Part shown: piece after piece, positions 9,413 to 17,997 of the stretch
Position numbering within the stretch: position 1 is the first letter of the stretch
How the letters are laid out: each line of letters opens with the position of its first letter
Source of the DNA: SZUA-430 sp044220975
GTDB lineage: Bacteria > Pseudomonadota > Alphaproteobacteria > Micropepsales > Micropepsaceae
Direction: 5' to 3'
NCBI GenBank assembly: GCA_044220975.1
Contig: JBGAPZ010000003.1
Span: 62,001 to 126,000, forward strand
DNA length: 64,000 bases
Made by a program: the position numbers and the translations under genes
Notes under the pieces: model-generated
What the model was told of the DNA's origin: nothing
The model's input: the letters and a program-made list of their open reading frames with translations, nothing else
The model's database searches: none

Positions 9413-10006
9413 CTACAACAGGTCGACGACCCGAATGCCCGCCCAAACCGTCGCCGCAGTAATCGCAAGCGACAGCACGGCCGCTGCCAACGCTGCGCAC
9501 AACAGCACGCCGTCTTCTTCGAGATAGGCAAGCGACAACACCCCGATCGCCAACGATGGAAGGATATGGCTGAACGGGAACGGCCAGATCAACGTCGGCG
9601 CGAGCGCCAGAACGACAAAGCCTACGACGCGCTTTGTGGCCTCGAACGGTGTCCTCCAACGCGGTCGGATGAACCACTCCAACCATCTGAGCACCGGTGT
9701 CGCTCGCTGAAATACCGTGGCAACCCGCGCGGTCGCGATGCGACGCTCGGCGATGAAACGCGGCAGTGTCGGACCGGGGCGCGCAAGCATCATCTGAATC
9801 GCGGGATAGACAAGCAAGAACCCGATAAACGTTGACCCGCCGGGTATCAGCGCAATGAGCGCCATGACCAACAACACGATCCCAAACGACCGCTCGCGAA
9901 GTTCGCCGATCAACCAATCAAGCGTAACGAAATCGCCCGGAGCCTTGCTAAGCAAGTTCTCGATGATTGTAGATGTCGCAACGCGAGATGCCTCACCTAG
10001 AACCAT
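9413..10006 (-). CDS. ExoD-family membrane protein
   Basis: 197 residues with several membrane helices and the family features of ExoD: an N-terminal soluble part with TLDWLIGELRERSFGIVLL, then IALIPGGSTFIGFLLVYPAIQMM. ExoD was named for an exopolysaccharide and symbiosis phenotype in Sinorhizobium; its biochemical function remains unknown. The stop lies 6 bases from the pyrD stop, so the two genes converge. No exopolysaccharide genes are near. Confidence 0.85.
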   Translation of the reverse strand: MVLGEASRVATSTIIENLLSKAPGDFVTLDWLIGELRERSFGIVLLVMALIALIPGGSTFIGFLLVYPAIQMMLARPGPTLPRFIAERRIATARVATVFQRATPVLRWLEWFIRPRWRTPFEATKRVVGFVVLALAPTLIWPFPFSHILPSLAIGVLSLAYLEEDGVLLCAALAAAVLSLAITAATVWAGIRVVDLL

Positions 10007-10114
10007 GGCATCTCCAGAAATGCACAGCGCGAGGCTGGCCTGCTGAACTCGTAGCTGCGGATACGAGCACGCCTTTGCAGGATGGCTGCGGCGCGGCAGC
10101 TTTCACGCGTAGGC

Positions 10115-10188
10115 TGGAGCGGGTGAAGGGAATCGAACCTCGTCGTAAGCTTGGGAAGCTTCTGCTCTGCCCATTGAGCTACACCCGC
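10115..10188 (-). tRNA. tRNA-Gly (anticodon CCC)
   Basis: The minus strand folds into a full cloverleaf. The acceptor GCGGGTG (ending at 10188) pairs with CACCCGC (10119-10125). A D-arm GCTC...GAGC, an anticodon arm with loop TTCCCAA (anticodon CCC, reading GGG) and a T-arm with TTCGATT follow. The discriminator base T and an encoded CCA (10115-10117) complete the 3' end. It stands alone between exoD and the radical SAM gene. Confidence 0.95.
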
Positions 10189-10359
10189 GTGAGGTAGACG
10201 GATAGCATCTGCCCTTGCCGGATGTGAAGCACTTCGTTAGGCTTCTACGGCGAAACAGGAGCATCCCCTGCGACGCTTTCGCCGATCGACCCGCGCAAAT
10301 TCCAAGACGCGGATACGACCGCGAAGGGCGAGCGCCGGGCAAGCGTCGCGCTGAAGCGT

Positions 10360-11214
10360 TTGGAAACGCTCTGGTTCAACACCGGAACGCTCTGCAATAT
10401 CGAGTGCAAGAACTGCTACATCGAATCTTCCCCGACGAACGACCGCCTTGTCTACTTGAACACGGCCGAGGTCGAGGCATATCTCGACGAAGCGGAGGTC
10501 CTGGGCCAACGCCCGAAGACAGTCGCCTTTACCGGCGGCGAACCGTTTATGAACCCGGACATAGCTGCAATCCTCGAGGCAACGCTGTCGCGCGGTTACG
10601 AAGCATTGGTTCTAACCAACGCAATGAAACCTATGATGCGGCCCCGCGTGCAGGCGGCGGTCGCAGATATCGTCAAACGGCACGGTGCAAAGTTCAGCGT
10701 GCGCGTCAGCCTCGACCATTGGCGCCAAGACCTGCATGACGAAGAACGCGGACTGGGCACGTTCGACGAAACGCTCGCGGGGCTTCGCTGGTTGCGCGAT
10801 CGAAATGTCGCGACCGCCGTCGCGGGCCGCTTGCTCTGGGGCGATACGGACGAAGGCATGCGTGCCGGTTATGCTGCTTTGTTCGCACGCGAAGACCTGA
10901 ATATCGATGCAGCAGACCACCCCACGCTCGTCCTGTTCCCGGAAATGGACGCTCGTATCGATGTCCCCGAGATCACCGTCGATTGCTGGCGCATCCTGAA
11001 CAAGAGCCCGGACGACGTGATGTGCGCCACAAGCCGCATGATCGTAAAGCGTCGAGGTGCGACGAAACCTGCCGTCGTCGCCTGCACGCTTCTACCGTAC
11101 GACCAGCAATTCGAGTTGGGGTCCAACCTCGCGGACGCACTTGGGCCCGTGAAACTCAATCATCCGCACTGCGCGAAATTCTGCGTGTTGGGCGGCGCCA
11201 GCTGCAAAGCCTAG
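10360..11214 (+). CDS. Radical SAM protein (start uncertain)
   Basis: 284 residues from the TTG at 10360. The CNIECKNC motif (C-x3-C-x2-C) near the N-terminus ligates the 4Fe-4S cluster for SAM cleavage, and FTGGEPF is the GGE motif. Further Cys residues at the C-terminus (CTLL, HCAKFCVLGGASC) may hold an auxiliary cluster. The reaction is unknown. The frame stays open upstream to 10228 and seems to encode plausible protein (DPRKFQDADTTAKG), but that stretch holds no ATG, GTG or TTG; a CTG at 10351 is the only near option. The true start is therefore unresolved. It overlaps the convergent DMT gene by 4 bases. Confidence 0.8.
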   Translation: METLWFNTGTLCNIECKNCYIESSPTNDRLVYLNTAEVEAYLDEAEVLGQRPKTVAFTGGEPFMNPDIAAILEATLSRGYEALVLTNAMKPMMRPRVQAAVADIVKRHGAKFSVRVSLDHWRQDLHDEERGLGTFDETLAGLRWLRDRNVATAVAGRLLWGDTDEGMRAGYAALFAREDLNIDAADHPTLVLFPEMDARIDVPEITVDCWRILNKSPDDVMCATSRMIVKRRGATKPAVVACTLLPYDQQFELGSNLADALGPVKLNHPHCAKFCVLGGASCKA

Positions 11215-11639
11215 CGCTGCGCGATCAGCCAGAGCCCGCCGCAGCACATCAGAAGGCCGAGCGCCTTCATCCAGCTCATTTGCTCCGCAAATAACATGTA
11301 GCCGATCGGCACGACGATGAGCGCAGCCGCCACGTTGACGATCGCGCCTGCCGTGTTCAGCGGCCACCCGTGCCGGAAGGCTGACGCGAATCCGAATTCG
11401 ATCCCGACGATCGAGGCCCCAACCGCCGCCGCAATCGCGAAGTCGCGAACCTCCAACCGGTTCGCGCCGAGCTCTTGATTGCGCCACCACAGCAATCCGG
11501 CGCACGCGAACGAGACCAGATACGCAAACATCAAAAGGCCAAGGATATTCACCTCGGGCCGCGCTGCTTTCAGAAACGTCTGGTACGCCACATAGCCGGC
11601 GATCGCGAGCAGGAACGGCCAATACGCGACAGCCTGCAT
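11211..11639 (-). CDS. Small DMT/EamA-like membrane transporter
   Basis: 142 residues with about four to five hydrophobic helices, ending in a cytoplasmic-type R. The shape and segments such as GFASAFRHGWPLNTAGAI and AEQMSWMKALGLLMCCGGL fit a single EamA/DMT half-unit, comparable to SMR-type exporters that work as dimers. The substrate is unknown. It lies just downstream of dcd (5-base gap) on the same strand and may be cotranscribed with it. Confidence 0.75.
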   Translation of the reverse strand: MQAVAYWPFLLAIAGYVAYQTFLKAARPEVNILGLLMFAYLVSFACAGLLWWRNQELGANRLEVRDFAIAAAVGASIVGIEFGFASAFRHGWPLNTAGAIVNVAAALIVVPIGYMLFAEQMSWMKALGLLMCCGGLWLIAQR

Positions 11640-11644
11640 TGCGC

Positions 11645-12781
11645 TCAGGTCCGGAAGTGTTTCGAGAGCTTCAATCCTTGGCCCTGATAGTTCGAACCCA
11701 GACCCTGCCCGTACACACGCTCCGGCGGCTCGGTCAGCCGTTCGAACACGAGGCGCCCGACGATCTGCCCGTGAGTCAGAATGAACGGAACCTCGTGGCT
11801 GCGGACCTCAAGCACCGCGCGCGAACCCGAACCGCCGGCACCGGAATAGCCGAAGCCCGGGTCGAAGAAGCCCGCGTAGTGCACGCGGAATTCCCCGACG
11901 AGCGGATTGTACGGCACCATCTCGGCCGCGTACTCGGGCGGGATCGAAACCGCCTCGCGCGAAGCAAGAATGTAGAACTCGTTCGGATCGAGCACCACCG
12001 ACGCATCCGGCCGCGCCCGAACTTGCTCCCAAAAGTCGCCGACCTCATGCACGCCGGGTTTGTCGACATCGATCAAACCTGCGTGCCGTTTTGCGCGATA
12101 ACCGACGAGTCCGTCCCAACCCTTCAAGTCGACAGTCAGCGCAATGCCGTTCGAGATGTCGGCATCACCCGCCACAATCCCCTGCTCGTCCTGTAGCCGC
12201 TTCAACTCGCTATCCGAGAACGGTGGCGAACCACGCCGAAGCCGCAGCTGATTGAGCCGCGACCCCTCACGCACCAAAATCGAAAACGAGCGCGGGCTCA
12301 CCTCGGCGTAAAGCGGTCCCTCGTAACCGGGCTCGATCCGGTCGAACTCCTTCGCGCGATCAACTATCAATCGTGTAAAGACGTCGAGCCGGCCGGTCGA
12401 GCTTTTCGGGTTGGCGACCCCCGACACACGATACGGCAGCGCCACGCTCTCAAGCAGCGGCACGATGTAGACGCACCCCGCTTCGAACACCGCGCCCTTC
12501 GTGAGATCAATCTGATGAAGTGCCAGCTGCTCGATCCGCTGCTTCACCGTTGCATCTGGCCCGGGCAAAAAGCTCGCGCGAATTCGCCATGCCACCGGCC
12601 CAAGCCGCAGATCCAAACTGGCAGGCTGAATCTGCGCGTCTTCGAATTCCTTGAGCGCCTGAATGCGCCCGCGCTGGATCATCCCGCGTAGGTGGCTCGC
12701 AGGCAGGATGCCGGTCGAGTGCCCGCGTTGGAGGTCGCCATCGTCGGCTGCGGGCGTGAACAAGGTCGAAGGTTGAGCCAT
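11645..12781 (-). CDS. dcd: 2'-deoxycytidine 5'-triphosphate deaminase (long alphaproteobacterial form)
   Basis: 378 residues, about twice the length of E. coli Dcd. Both halves resemble the trimeric dCTP deaminase/dUTPase fold. The first has QIQPASLDLRLG and ANPKSSTGRLDVF; the second has GEFRVHYAGFFDPGFG and HGQIVGRLVFERL. It feeds dUMP synthesis by deaminating dCTP. The ATG at 12781 (MAQPSTLF) is chosen over a longer frame that would overlap the riboswitch region of metZ. The gene is divergent from metZ. Confidence 0.88.
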   Translation of the reverse strand: MAQPSTLFTPAADDGDLQRGHSTGILPASHLRGMIQRGRIQALKEFEDAQIQPASLDLRLGPVAWRIRASFLPGPDATVKQRIEQLALHQIDLTKGAVFEAGCVYIVPLLESVALPYRVSGVANPKSSTGRLDVFTRLIVDRAKEFDRIEPGYEGPLYAEVSPRSFSILVREGSRLNQLRLRRGSPPFSDSELKRLQDEQGIVAGDADISNGIALTVDLKGWDGLVGYRAKRHAGLIDVDKPGVHEVGDFWEQVRARPDASVVLDPNEFYILASREAVSIPPEYAAEMVPYNPLVGEFRVHYAGFFDPGFGYSGAGGSGSRAVLEVRSHEVPFILTHGQIVGRLVFERLTEPPERVYGQGLGSNYQGQGLKLSKHFRT

Positions 12782-12875
12782 AAGCTTGGTTTTAGGCCAC
12801 CGCCGACGCGGAGCAAAGCGGCGCGGCGGAATGTCCCCAACCCTTGCGCGCCAAAACGGTCCCGCATAAGTTGTG

Positions 12876-12934
12876 CCCACGTGGTGATTTGAGCCGGTCA
12901 GCTTCGCGGCCACGTTAAACAAACAGCTAAAAGG
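12876..12934 (+). promoter_or_regulatory. SAM-II riboswitch (metA motif) upstream of metZ
   Basis: The conserved SAM-II core is directly readable: CGTGGTGATTTGA at 12880-12892, the closing CCACG at 12910-12914, then TTAAACAA and GCTAAAAGG. The P1 stem CGTGG/CCACG brackets the loop that forms the pseudoknot with the downstream strand. SAM-II binds S-adenosylmethionine and lowers expression of methionine synthesis genes in Alphaproteobacteria. It sits about 80 bases before the metZ start, ahead of a terminator hairpin. Confidence 0.95.
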
Positions 12935-12963
12935 CCGGGTCGCGTGACCTCCGACCCCGGCTA

Positions 12964-12997
12964 CAGGGATTGCCCCCTGGTCCGGGGCTTTTTGTTT
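12964..12997 (+). terminator. Riboswitch-associated intrinsic terminator
   Basis: Stem GCCCC (12972-12976) / GGGGC (12984-12988) is followed by TTTTTGTTTT. The CCGGGG at 12982-12987 can pair instead with CCCCGG at 12955-12960, forming an antiterminator. That CCCCGG can in turn be held in a hairpin spanning 12934-12961. This is the layout of a transcriptional expression platform for the SAM-II aptamer. Confidence 0.75.
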
Positions 12998-13012
12998 TCG
13001 GAAGGTGCAGCG

Positions 13013-14206
13013 ATGGGAGAATTACGCCCCGGCCACAACTATGGCCTCAAGACCCGCCTCGTTCGCGGCGGATTAAAACGATCGTCGAACGGCGAAACCT
13101 CGGAGGCCCTCTACCTCACCTCGGGCTTTGCTTACGACAGTGCGGAAACCGCCGAAGCCCGCTTTAAGGGCGAAGACGACGGCTACACCTACTCGCGCTT
13201 TGGCAATCCGACTGTTGCGATGTTCGAAGAGCGCCTCGCGCTCATCGAAGGAGCGCCAGTCGCACGCGCGACCGCAACCGGCATGGCCGCCGTCAGCACC
13301 GCGCTTCTGTGCCATCTGCGCCAAGGCGATCACGTGATCGCTTCGCGCGCGATGTTCGGCGGCTGCCGCTTTGTGATCGAGGACGTGCTGCCGCGCTACG
13401 GCATTACATCGACGCTGGTCGACGGCACGAACCTCGACGCCTGGCGCGCGGCAGTCAAACCGACGACAAAGGTGCTGTTTCTCGAAACCCCGGCTAACCC
13501 CACGCTCGAAATCATTGACCTGAAAGCGGTCGCCGACATTGCGCACAAGGCGGGCGCACGCCTCGTCGTCGACAACGTCTTCGCGACGCCGGTGCTGCAG
13601 CGGCCGATGGAATACGGCGCTGACATTGTTGTCTACTCGGCCACGAAACACATGGACGGTCAGGGCCGCTGTCTCGGCGGCGCGATCCTTTGCGATAAGA
13701 AATTCCTGACCGACCACCTGCTCACTTACATACGCAACACCGGCCCTAGTTTGAGCCCGTTCAACGCTTGGGTGCTTCTAAAGTCGCTCGAGACGCTGGA
13801 CCTGCGCGTTCGCGCGATGTGCGAACACGCGGCCGCCGCCGCCGATGCACTGGCGCGCGAGCGCAAGGTGAAACGTGTCATCTACCCGGGCCGCCCCGAT
13901 CACCCGCAAGCAGCCCTCGCGCGTGCCCAAATGGGACTGGGCGGCTCGCTGGTCACGTTCGAGATCGACGGCGGCAAAGCCGAGGCGTTCCGGTTTGCCA
14001 ACGCGCTCAACCTTGTCGACATCTCCAACAACTTGGGCGACGCGAAGTCTTTGATCACACATCCGGCGACCACGACCCATTTCCGCTTGACGCCGCAGGC
14101 AAGGCAGGAGTTGGGTGTCACCGACGGCATGTTGCGCCTGTCCGTCGGCCTCGAAGATCCGGCCGACATCGCCGACGATCTGCGTCAGGCCCTGAAAGCA
14201 ATATGA
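13013..14206 (+). CDS. metZ: O-succinylhomoserine sulfhydrylase
   Basis: 397-residue Cys/Met-metabolism PLP enzyme. It makes homocysteine directly from O-succinylhomoserine and sulfide. Visible signatures: YSRFGNPTVAMFEERLALIE near residue 60 and the PLP-Lys motif YSATKHMDGQG near residue 211; the MDGQGRCLGG form is typical of MetZ rather than MetB. The ATG at 13013 has GGAAGG upstream and lies after the riboswitch terminator; a GTG at 12944 would start inside the riboswitch and is rejected. SAM-controlled through the upstream aptamer. Confidence 0.93.
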   Translation: MGELRPGHNYGLKTRLVRGGLKRSSNGETSEALYLTSGFAYDSAETAEARFKGEDDGYTYSRFGNPTVAMFEERLALIEGAPVARATATGMAAVSTALLCHLRQGDHVIASRAMFGGCRFVIEDVLPRYGITSTLVDGTNLDAWRAAVKPTTKVLFLETPANPTLEIIDLKAVADIAHKAGARLVVDNVFATPVLQRPMEYGADIVVYSATKHMDGQGRCLGGAILCDKKFLTDHLLTYIRNTGPSLSPFNAWVLLKSLETLDLRVRAMCEHAAAAADALARERKVKRVIYPGRPDHPQAALARAQMGLGGSLVTFEIDGGKAEAFRFANALNLVDISNNLGDAKSLITHPATTTHFRLTPQARQELGVTDGMLRLSVGLEDPADIADDLRQALKAI

Positions 14207-14213
14207 GGTTTCA

Positions 14214-14663
14214 ATGCACGAATACCGCGCGACGACGAGGTGGCGGCGCACGTCCGCCGACTTCTCCTACGAAAATTACAATCGCGCGCACGAGGTGACA
14301 TTCGGCGGTGGCGAAGTCGTCGCTTGGTCGGCAGCGCCCGAGTTCAAGGGCGAGGCAACGCGCGTCAACCCGGAAGAAGCCTATGTCGCCTCACTGTCGA
14401 CCTGCCATATGCTGACGTTTTTGGCCGTCGCCGCGCGCAAACGGTTCACTGTCGACAGTTACGTTGATGAGGCGATTGGGGTCATGGAAAAGAGCGCGCA
14501 GGGAAAATACTGGGTCAGTCGTGTCACACTTCGACCCAAAGTGGCGTTTTCGGGCGACCGTCAACCATCCTCCCAAGAGATTTCCGACCTCCATCACGCT
14601 GCGCATGAGAATTGCTTTGTTGCGAACTCAGTGAAGTCGGCAGTAACGGTAGAGTTGAGATGA
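14214..14663 (+). CDS. OsmC/Ohr-family peroxiredoxin
   Basis: 149 residues. The family's two reactive Cys are seen in SLSTCHMLTFL (about residue 63) and HENCFVANS (about residue 130). OsmC/Ohr proteins reduce organic hydroperoxides in the cytoplasm. It starts 7 bases after metZ and its TGA overlaps the apaG ATG (ATGA), so metZ-osmC-apaG is a likely operon. Whether it is OsmC or a YhfA-like branch is not settled by eye. Confidence 0.88.
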   Translation: MHEYRATTRWRRTSADFSYENYNRAHEVTFGGGEVVAWSAAPEFKGEATRVNPEEAYVASLSTCHMLTFLAVAARKRFTVDSYVDEAIGVMEKSAQGKYWVSRVTLRPKVAFSGDRQPSSQEISDLHHAAHENCFVANSVKSAVTVELR

Positions 14664-15118
14664 AGCGCGATACGGGGATAGAGCTGGACGATGCGGTTCC
14701 GGCTCAGGGGTTGAGCGGGGGCCAAATGTTCCAACGCACGACGCGGCAGATTAAGGTATCCGTGCAACCGGCCTATTTGGCCGATCAGTCGGCGCCCGAC
14801 AGCAACCATTTTTTCTGGGCCTATACGGTGCTGATCGAGAACGGAAGCTTGGAAACGGTTCAGCTGCGCACACGCTATTGGCGCATTATCGACGCCAACG
14901 GCCGCACGATCGAAGTGAAGGGTGCCGGCGTCGTCGGGCAACAACCAATCCTGCGCCCCGGCGAGAAGTTCGAATACAAGTCAGGCACGCCGCTTGAGAC
15001 GCCGTCGGGAATGATGCTGGGCGCCTATCAGATGCAAACGGCAGAGGGCGTGGCGTTCCAAGTGGATATCCCACTGTTCCCTCTCGACAGCCCGCACGAA
15101 GCGCGCCGCGTTCACTAA
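14660..15118 (+). CDS. apaG: ApaG domain protein (Co2+/Mg2+ efflux protein ApaG)
   Basis: 152 residues. The ApaG fibronectin-III-like fold is recognisable from FWAYTVLIENGS, RTRYWRIIDANG, the glycine-rich GAGVVGQQPILRPGE and PSGMMLGAYQM. The name refers to cobalt resistance in enteric bacteria, but the molecular role is unclear. The start at 14660 shares ATGA with the osmC stop. An N-terminal extension of about 22 residues precedes the usual start; ATG 14726 (MFQRTT) is the alternative. Confidence 0.92.
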   Translation: MKRDTGIELDDAVPAQGLSGGQMFQRTTRQIKVSVQPAYLADQSAPDSNHFFWAYTVLIENGSLETVQLRTRYWRIIDANGRTIEVKGAGVVGQQPILRPGEKFEYKSGTPLETPSGMMLGAYQMQTAEGVAFQVDIPLFPLDSPHEARRVH

Positions 15119-15277
15119 CCCCGCTTGAGAATGTGGGATTGCATGGTCGCGAAACACTTCGCGTCAAGGGCGCCCACGGGACAAATTCCTCAAAGTCGGT
15201 ATTGAAATAATAGCCACGGGTGCTTTGATCTGACCTGGGGTCGTGGCCGTACTGTCATGATCCAAGGAGCTGATTCA

Positions 15278-15916
15278 ATGGCGTCCATAATCCGCAAGAA
15301 CGCAACCAAGCCGAAATTGGTCGAGCCGTCGCGCCCGACGCGCGAAGACGCCGAAGCTGCCGTCGAAACGCTTCTACGTTGGGCAGGTGACGACCCGACT
15401 CGCGAAGGCCTAATCGAAACGCCGGCGCGCGTCGCACGCGCATTTGAGGACTGGTTCTCCGGCTACAACGAAGACCCCGAAGACTACATGAAGCGCACCT
15501 TCGAAGAGGTCGAAGGCTATGACGAGATGATCGTCTTGCGCGACATCAGTTTCGAATCCCACTGCGAGCACCATCTCGCGCCGATCATCGGCAAAGCGCA
15601 TGTCGGCTACCTGCCGTCGAAGAAGGTGGTCGGCATTTCGAAACTCGCCCGCGTGGTCGAGGCCTACGCCCGCCGCCTGCAGGTGCAGGAAAAGATGAAC
15701 GCGCAGATCGCGAACACGATCCAAAACATACTTGAGCCAAAGGGCGTCGCTGTCGTGATCGAGGCCCGGCATCAATGCATGACCACCCGCGGCGTCCACA
15801 AGACGGGCGTTACCATGGTGACGTCCACGATGCTGGGAGCGTTCCGCGACGACCCGATGACTCGGCGCGAATTCCTGCACATCATCGGCAACCCGGCCTC
15901 AAGCCTCGACGGCTAG
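15278..15916 (+). CDS. folE: GTP cyclohydrolase I (type I)
   Basis: 212 residues. It opens the guanine ring of GTP to 7,8-dihydroneopterin triphosphate, the first step of folate synthesis. The zinc-binding SHCEHHLAP and the downstream Cys in HQCMTTRGV are present, with GKAHVGYLPSKKVVGISK between. AAGGAG at 15264-15269 fixes the ATG at 15278 over an earlier ATG at 15257. The 160 bases upstream hold a perfect inverted repeat CGCGAA-ACAC-TTCGCG at 15148-15163, a possible operator. Confidence 0.96.
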   Translation: MASIIRKNATKPKLVEPSRPTREDAEAAVETLLRWAGDDPTREGLIETPARVARAFEDWFSGYNEDPEDYMKRTFEEVEGYDEMIVLRDISFESHCEHHLAPIIGKAHVGYLPSKKVVGISKLARVVEAYARRLQVQEKMNAQIANTIQNILEPKGVAVVIEARHQCMTTRGVHKTGVTMVTSTMLGAFRDDPMTRREFLHIIGNPASSLDG

Positions 15917-15940
15917 TACCGGCCCGGTCTAGGCTGGCCG

Positions 15941-17104
15941 ATGGCCGCTACATACACCCCACGCGAAATGGTCGAACGCCTCGTCGCGTTCGATACCACG
16001 AGCCGCGACTCGAACCTGCACCTGATATCGTTCGTTGAAGACCATGTAAAAGCACATGGTCTAACGCCTCGCCGCATCCCAAACGCCGAGGGTACCAAGG
16101 CAAACCTGCTGATCACGCTCGGCCCCAATGAGCCCGGCGGCATCATCCTTTCGGGCCACACCGACGTCGTTCCCGTCGACGGCCAACCGTGGGACACGGA
16201 CCCATTCAAGACCGTCGAGAAGGACGGCAAGCTCTTCGGCCGCGGCACGTCTGACATGAAGTCGTTCTCAGCCGTCATCCTCGCGTTGCTGCCGGAGTTT
16301 CAAAAACGCCGGGTGAAGACACCGATCCACATTGCGCTGTCCTATGACGAAGAAGTCGGCTGCTTGGGTGTCCGCCCGATGATTGCCGAGATCATCAAGT
16401 CGGTCCCAAAACCGAAGCTCGCAATCATCGGCGAACCGACCGACATGAAAGTCGTGAACGCGCACAAGGGCATTCGCTCGTTCCGAACCACAGTCACCGG
16501 CCGCGAAGCGCACTCGAGCCAAACCGACAAAGGAGTCAACGCCGTGATGGTCGCGGCGGAACTGATCATGCACTTGAGCGACATCGCGGAGCAGATGCGA
16601 AAGGTGGGCGATCCTTCGGGCCGCTTCGACCCACCCTATACCACCGTGCAATCGTCGACGATCGAAGGTGGCACCGCGCTCAACATTCTCGCGCGCCACT
16701 GCATGTTCCAGTGGGAGTTCCGTTATCTACCCGGCACCAGCCGCGACGACATCGTCGAACGCTTCATCGCACATACGAAGGAAAACGTGCTACCGCGCCT
16801 GCGCCGCATCGCGCCCGAAGCCGATATCGTGACATTGCCGCGCGCTCACGTTCCGGCCCTCGTCGCAACCGATGGCTGCCCGGCAGAGGCTTTGGCGAAA
16901 CAACTGACCGGCCGCAATCACGCCGAAGCGGTAGCCTACGGAACCGAAGCGGGTCTTTTCCAAGAAGCTGGAATCCCGTCCGTCATTTGCGGGCCCGGCA
17001 ACATCCAGCAAGCGCACAAACCGAACGAGTTCATCGAACTCTCCCAGATCGACGCCTGCACCGCATTCATGCGGCGCCTAATGGATCACGTCTGCGCCGC
17101 TTGA
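15941..17104 (+). CDS. argE: Acetylornithine deacetylase
   Basis: 387-residue M20-family zinc hydrolase. Metal and catalytic motifs: SGHTDVVPVDG, GRGTSDMKSF and YDEEVGCLG, followed by GEPTDMKVVNAHKG. It releases ornithine from N-acetylornithine. Its end overlaps the end of hslO by 19 bases on the opposite strand. argF and argD follow at 17994-20128, so three arginine pathway genes cluster here. Confidence 0.92.
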   Translation: MAATYTPREMVERLVAFDTTSRDSNLHLISFVEDHVKAHGLTPRRIPNAEGTKANLLITLGPNEPGGIILSGHTDVVPVDGQPWDTDPFKTVEKDGKLFGRGTSDMKSFSAVILALLPEFQKRRVKTPIHIALSYDEEVGCLGVRPMIAEIIKSVPKPKLAIIGEPTDMKVVNAHKGIRSFRTTVTGREAHSSQTDKGVNAVMVAAELIMHLSDIAEQMRKVGDPSGRFDPPYTTVQSSTIEGGTALNILARHCMFQWEFRYLPGTSRDDIVERFIAHTKENVLPRLRRIAPEADIVTLPRAHVPALVATDGCPAEALAKQLTGRNHAEAVAYGTEAGLFQEAGIPSVICGPGNIQQAHKPNEFIELSQIDACTAFMRRLMDHVCAA

Positions 17105-17997
17105 ATGTCCTGCGGCCGAAAGCGATAGACCGTCGAACAGAACTCGCACGTCGCGCGGATCATTCCGTCCTGGTCGGCGAGCGCTTGAATCTCCTGTTCC
17201 GGATACTGCGAAAGCACGGCGGCCACACGATCCGAACTGCATCGGCAGCCAAACTGCAACTCGTGCCTGTCGAACACGCGCACACCGTCCTCATGAAACA
17301 ACCGGAAAAGAAGGCGCTCAGCCTCGACCTGCGGATCGACGAGTTCGTGGGCTTCCGTCGTGGCAAACAGCGATGACGCGCGCACCCAATCGTCGGGGTT
17401 CTCGACGGCCGGTGCGTTGAGCCCGCCAAGTGCTGCTAAGTTCTGGATCATAATGCCACCTGACCGCCAATGCGGCCGCGCGCCGTCCGAGCCACGCGCA
17501 CTTAACGTTGCGACACCGAGTTTTATGCGCGTTGGAATTTGCTCCGATCGTTCGAAATAACCTATGGCGCCTTCGGCAAGCCCGCTGCTGTCAAGCGGCA
17601 CAATCCCCTGATAGCGCTCCATATCGGCGCCTTGATCGATCGTGATCGCAAGCGATCCTTCGCCGACCAACGCCTCGAAGGGCGGAGCCGTTCCGAGCGC
17701 CTCGACCGCGGCACGATCGAACATCGCGCACGCGCGCACCTGACCGGGCGTCGTGTAGTCGGCAACGATCATCCGCAGCGGCCCGCTACTACGTGTTTGC
17801 ACGGTGAGCGTTCCGTCGAATTTCAGCGAGGCACCAAGCAGCGCTGCGAGCGCCAGGGCCTCGCCCACCACACCGGACACCGCGTCCGGATAGCCGTGCG
17901 CCGCGATGACGCGATCGGCCAACTCGGTCAGATGCACGATCCGTCCGCGTACGTTCATGCCCTCAATTTGGAAGCTACGAACGAAGTCGCCCGTCAC
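17086..17997 (-). CDS. hslO: Redox-regulated chaperone Hsp33
   Basis: 303 residues, normal length. The C-terminal zinc centre is complete: CRC (in FGCRCS) and CEFC (in ATCEFCSTVY), the four Cys that release zinc and form disulfides on oxidation to activate the holdase. The start is GTG at 17997, which overlaps the argF stop as GTGA. hslO after argF is a common alphaproteobacterial arrangement. Confidence 0.95.
   Translation of the reverse strand: MTGDFVRSFQIEGMNVRGRIVHLTELADRVIAAHGYPDAVSGVVGEALALAALLGASLKFDGTLTVQTRSSGPLRMIVADYTTPGQVRACAMFDRAAVEALGTAPPFEALVGEGSLAITIDQGADMERYQGIVPLDSSGLAEGAIGYFERSEQIPTRIKLGVATLSARGSDGARPHWRSGGIMIQNLAALGGLNAPAVENPDDWVRASSLFATTEAHELVDPQVEAERLLFRLFHEDGVRVFDRHELQFGCRCSSDRVAAVLSQYPEQEIQALADQDGMIRATCEFCSTVYRFRPQDIQAAQT

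Noticed and set aside
10215..10739. Open frame overlapping the radical SAM gene start
   Set aside because: It reads Arg-rich sequence without domains and lies over the conserved radical SAM frame.
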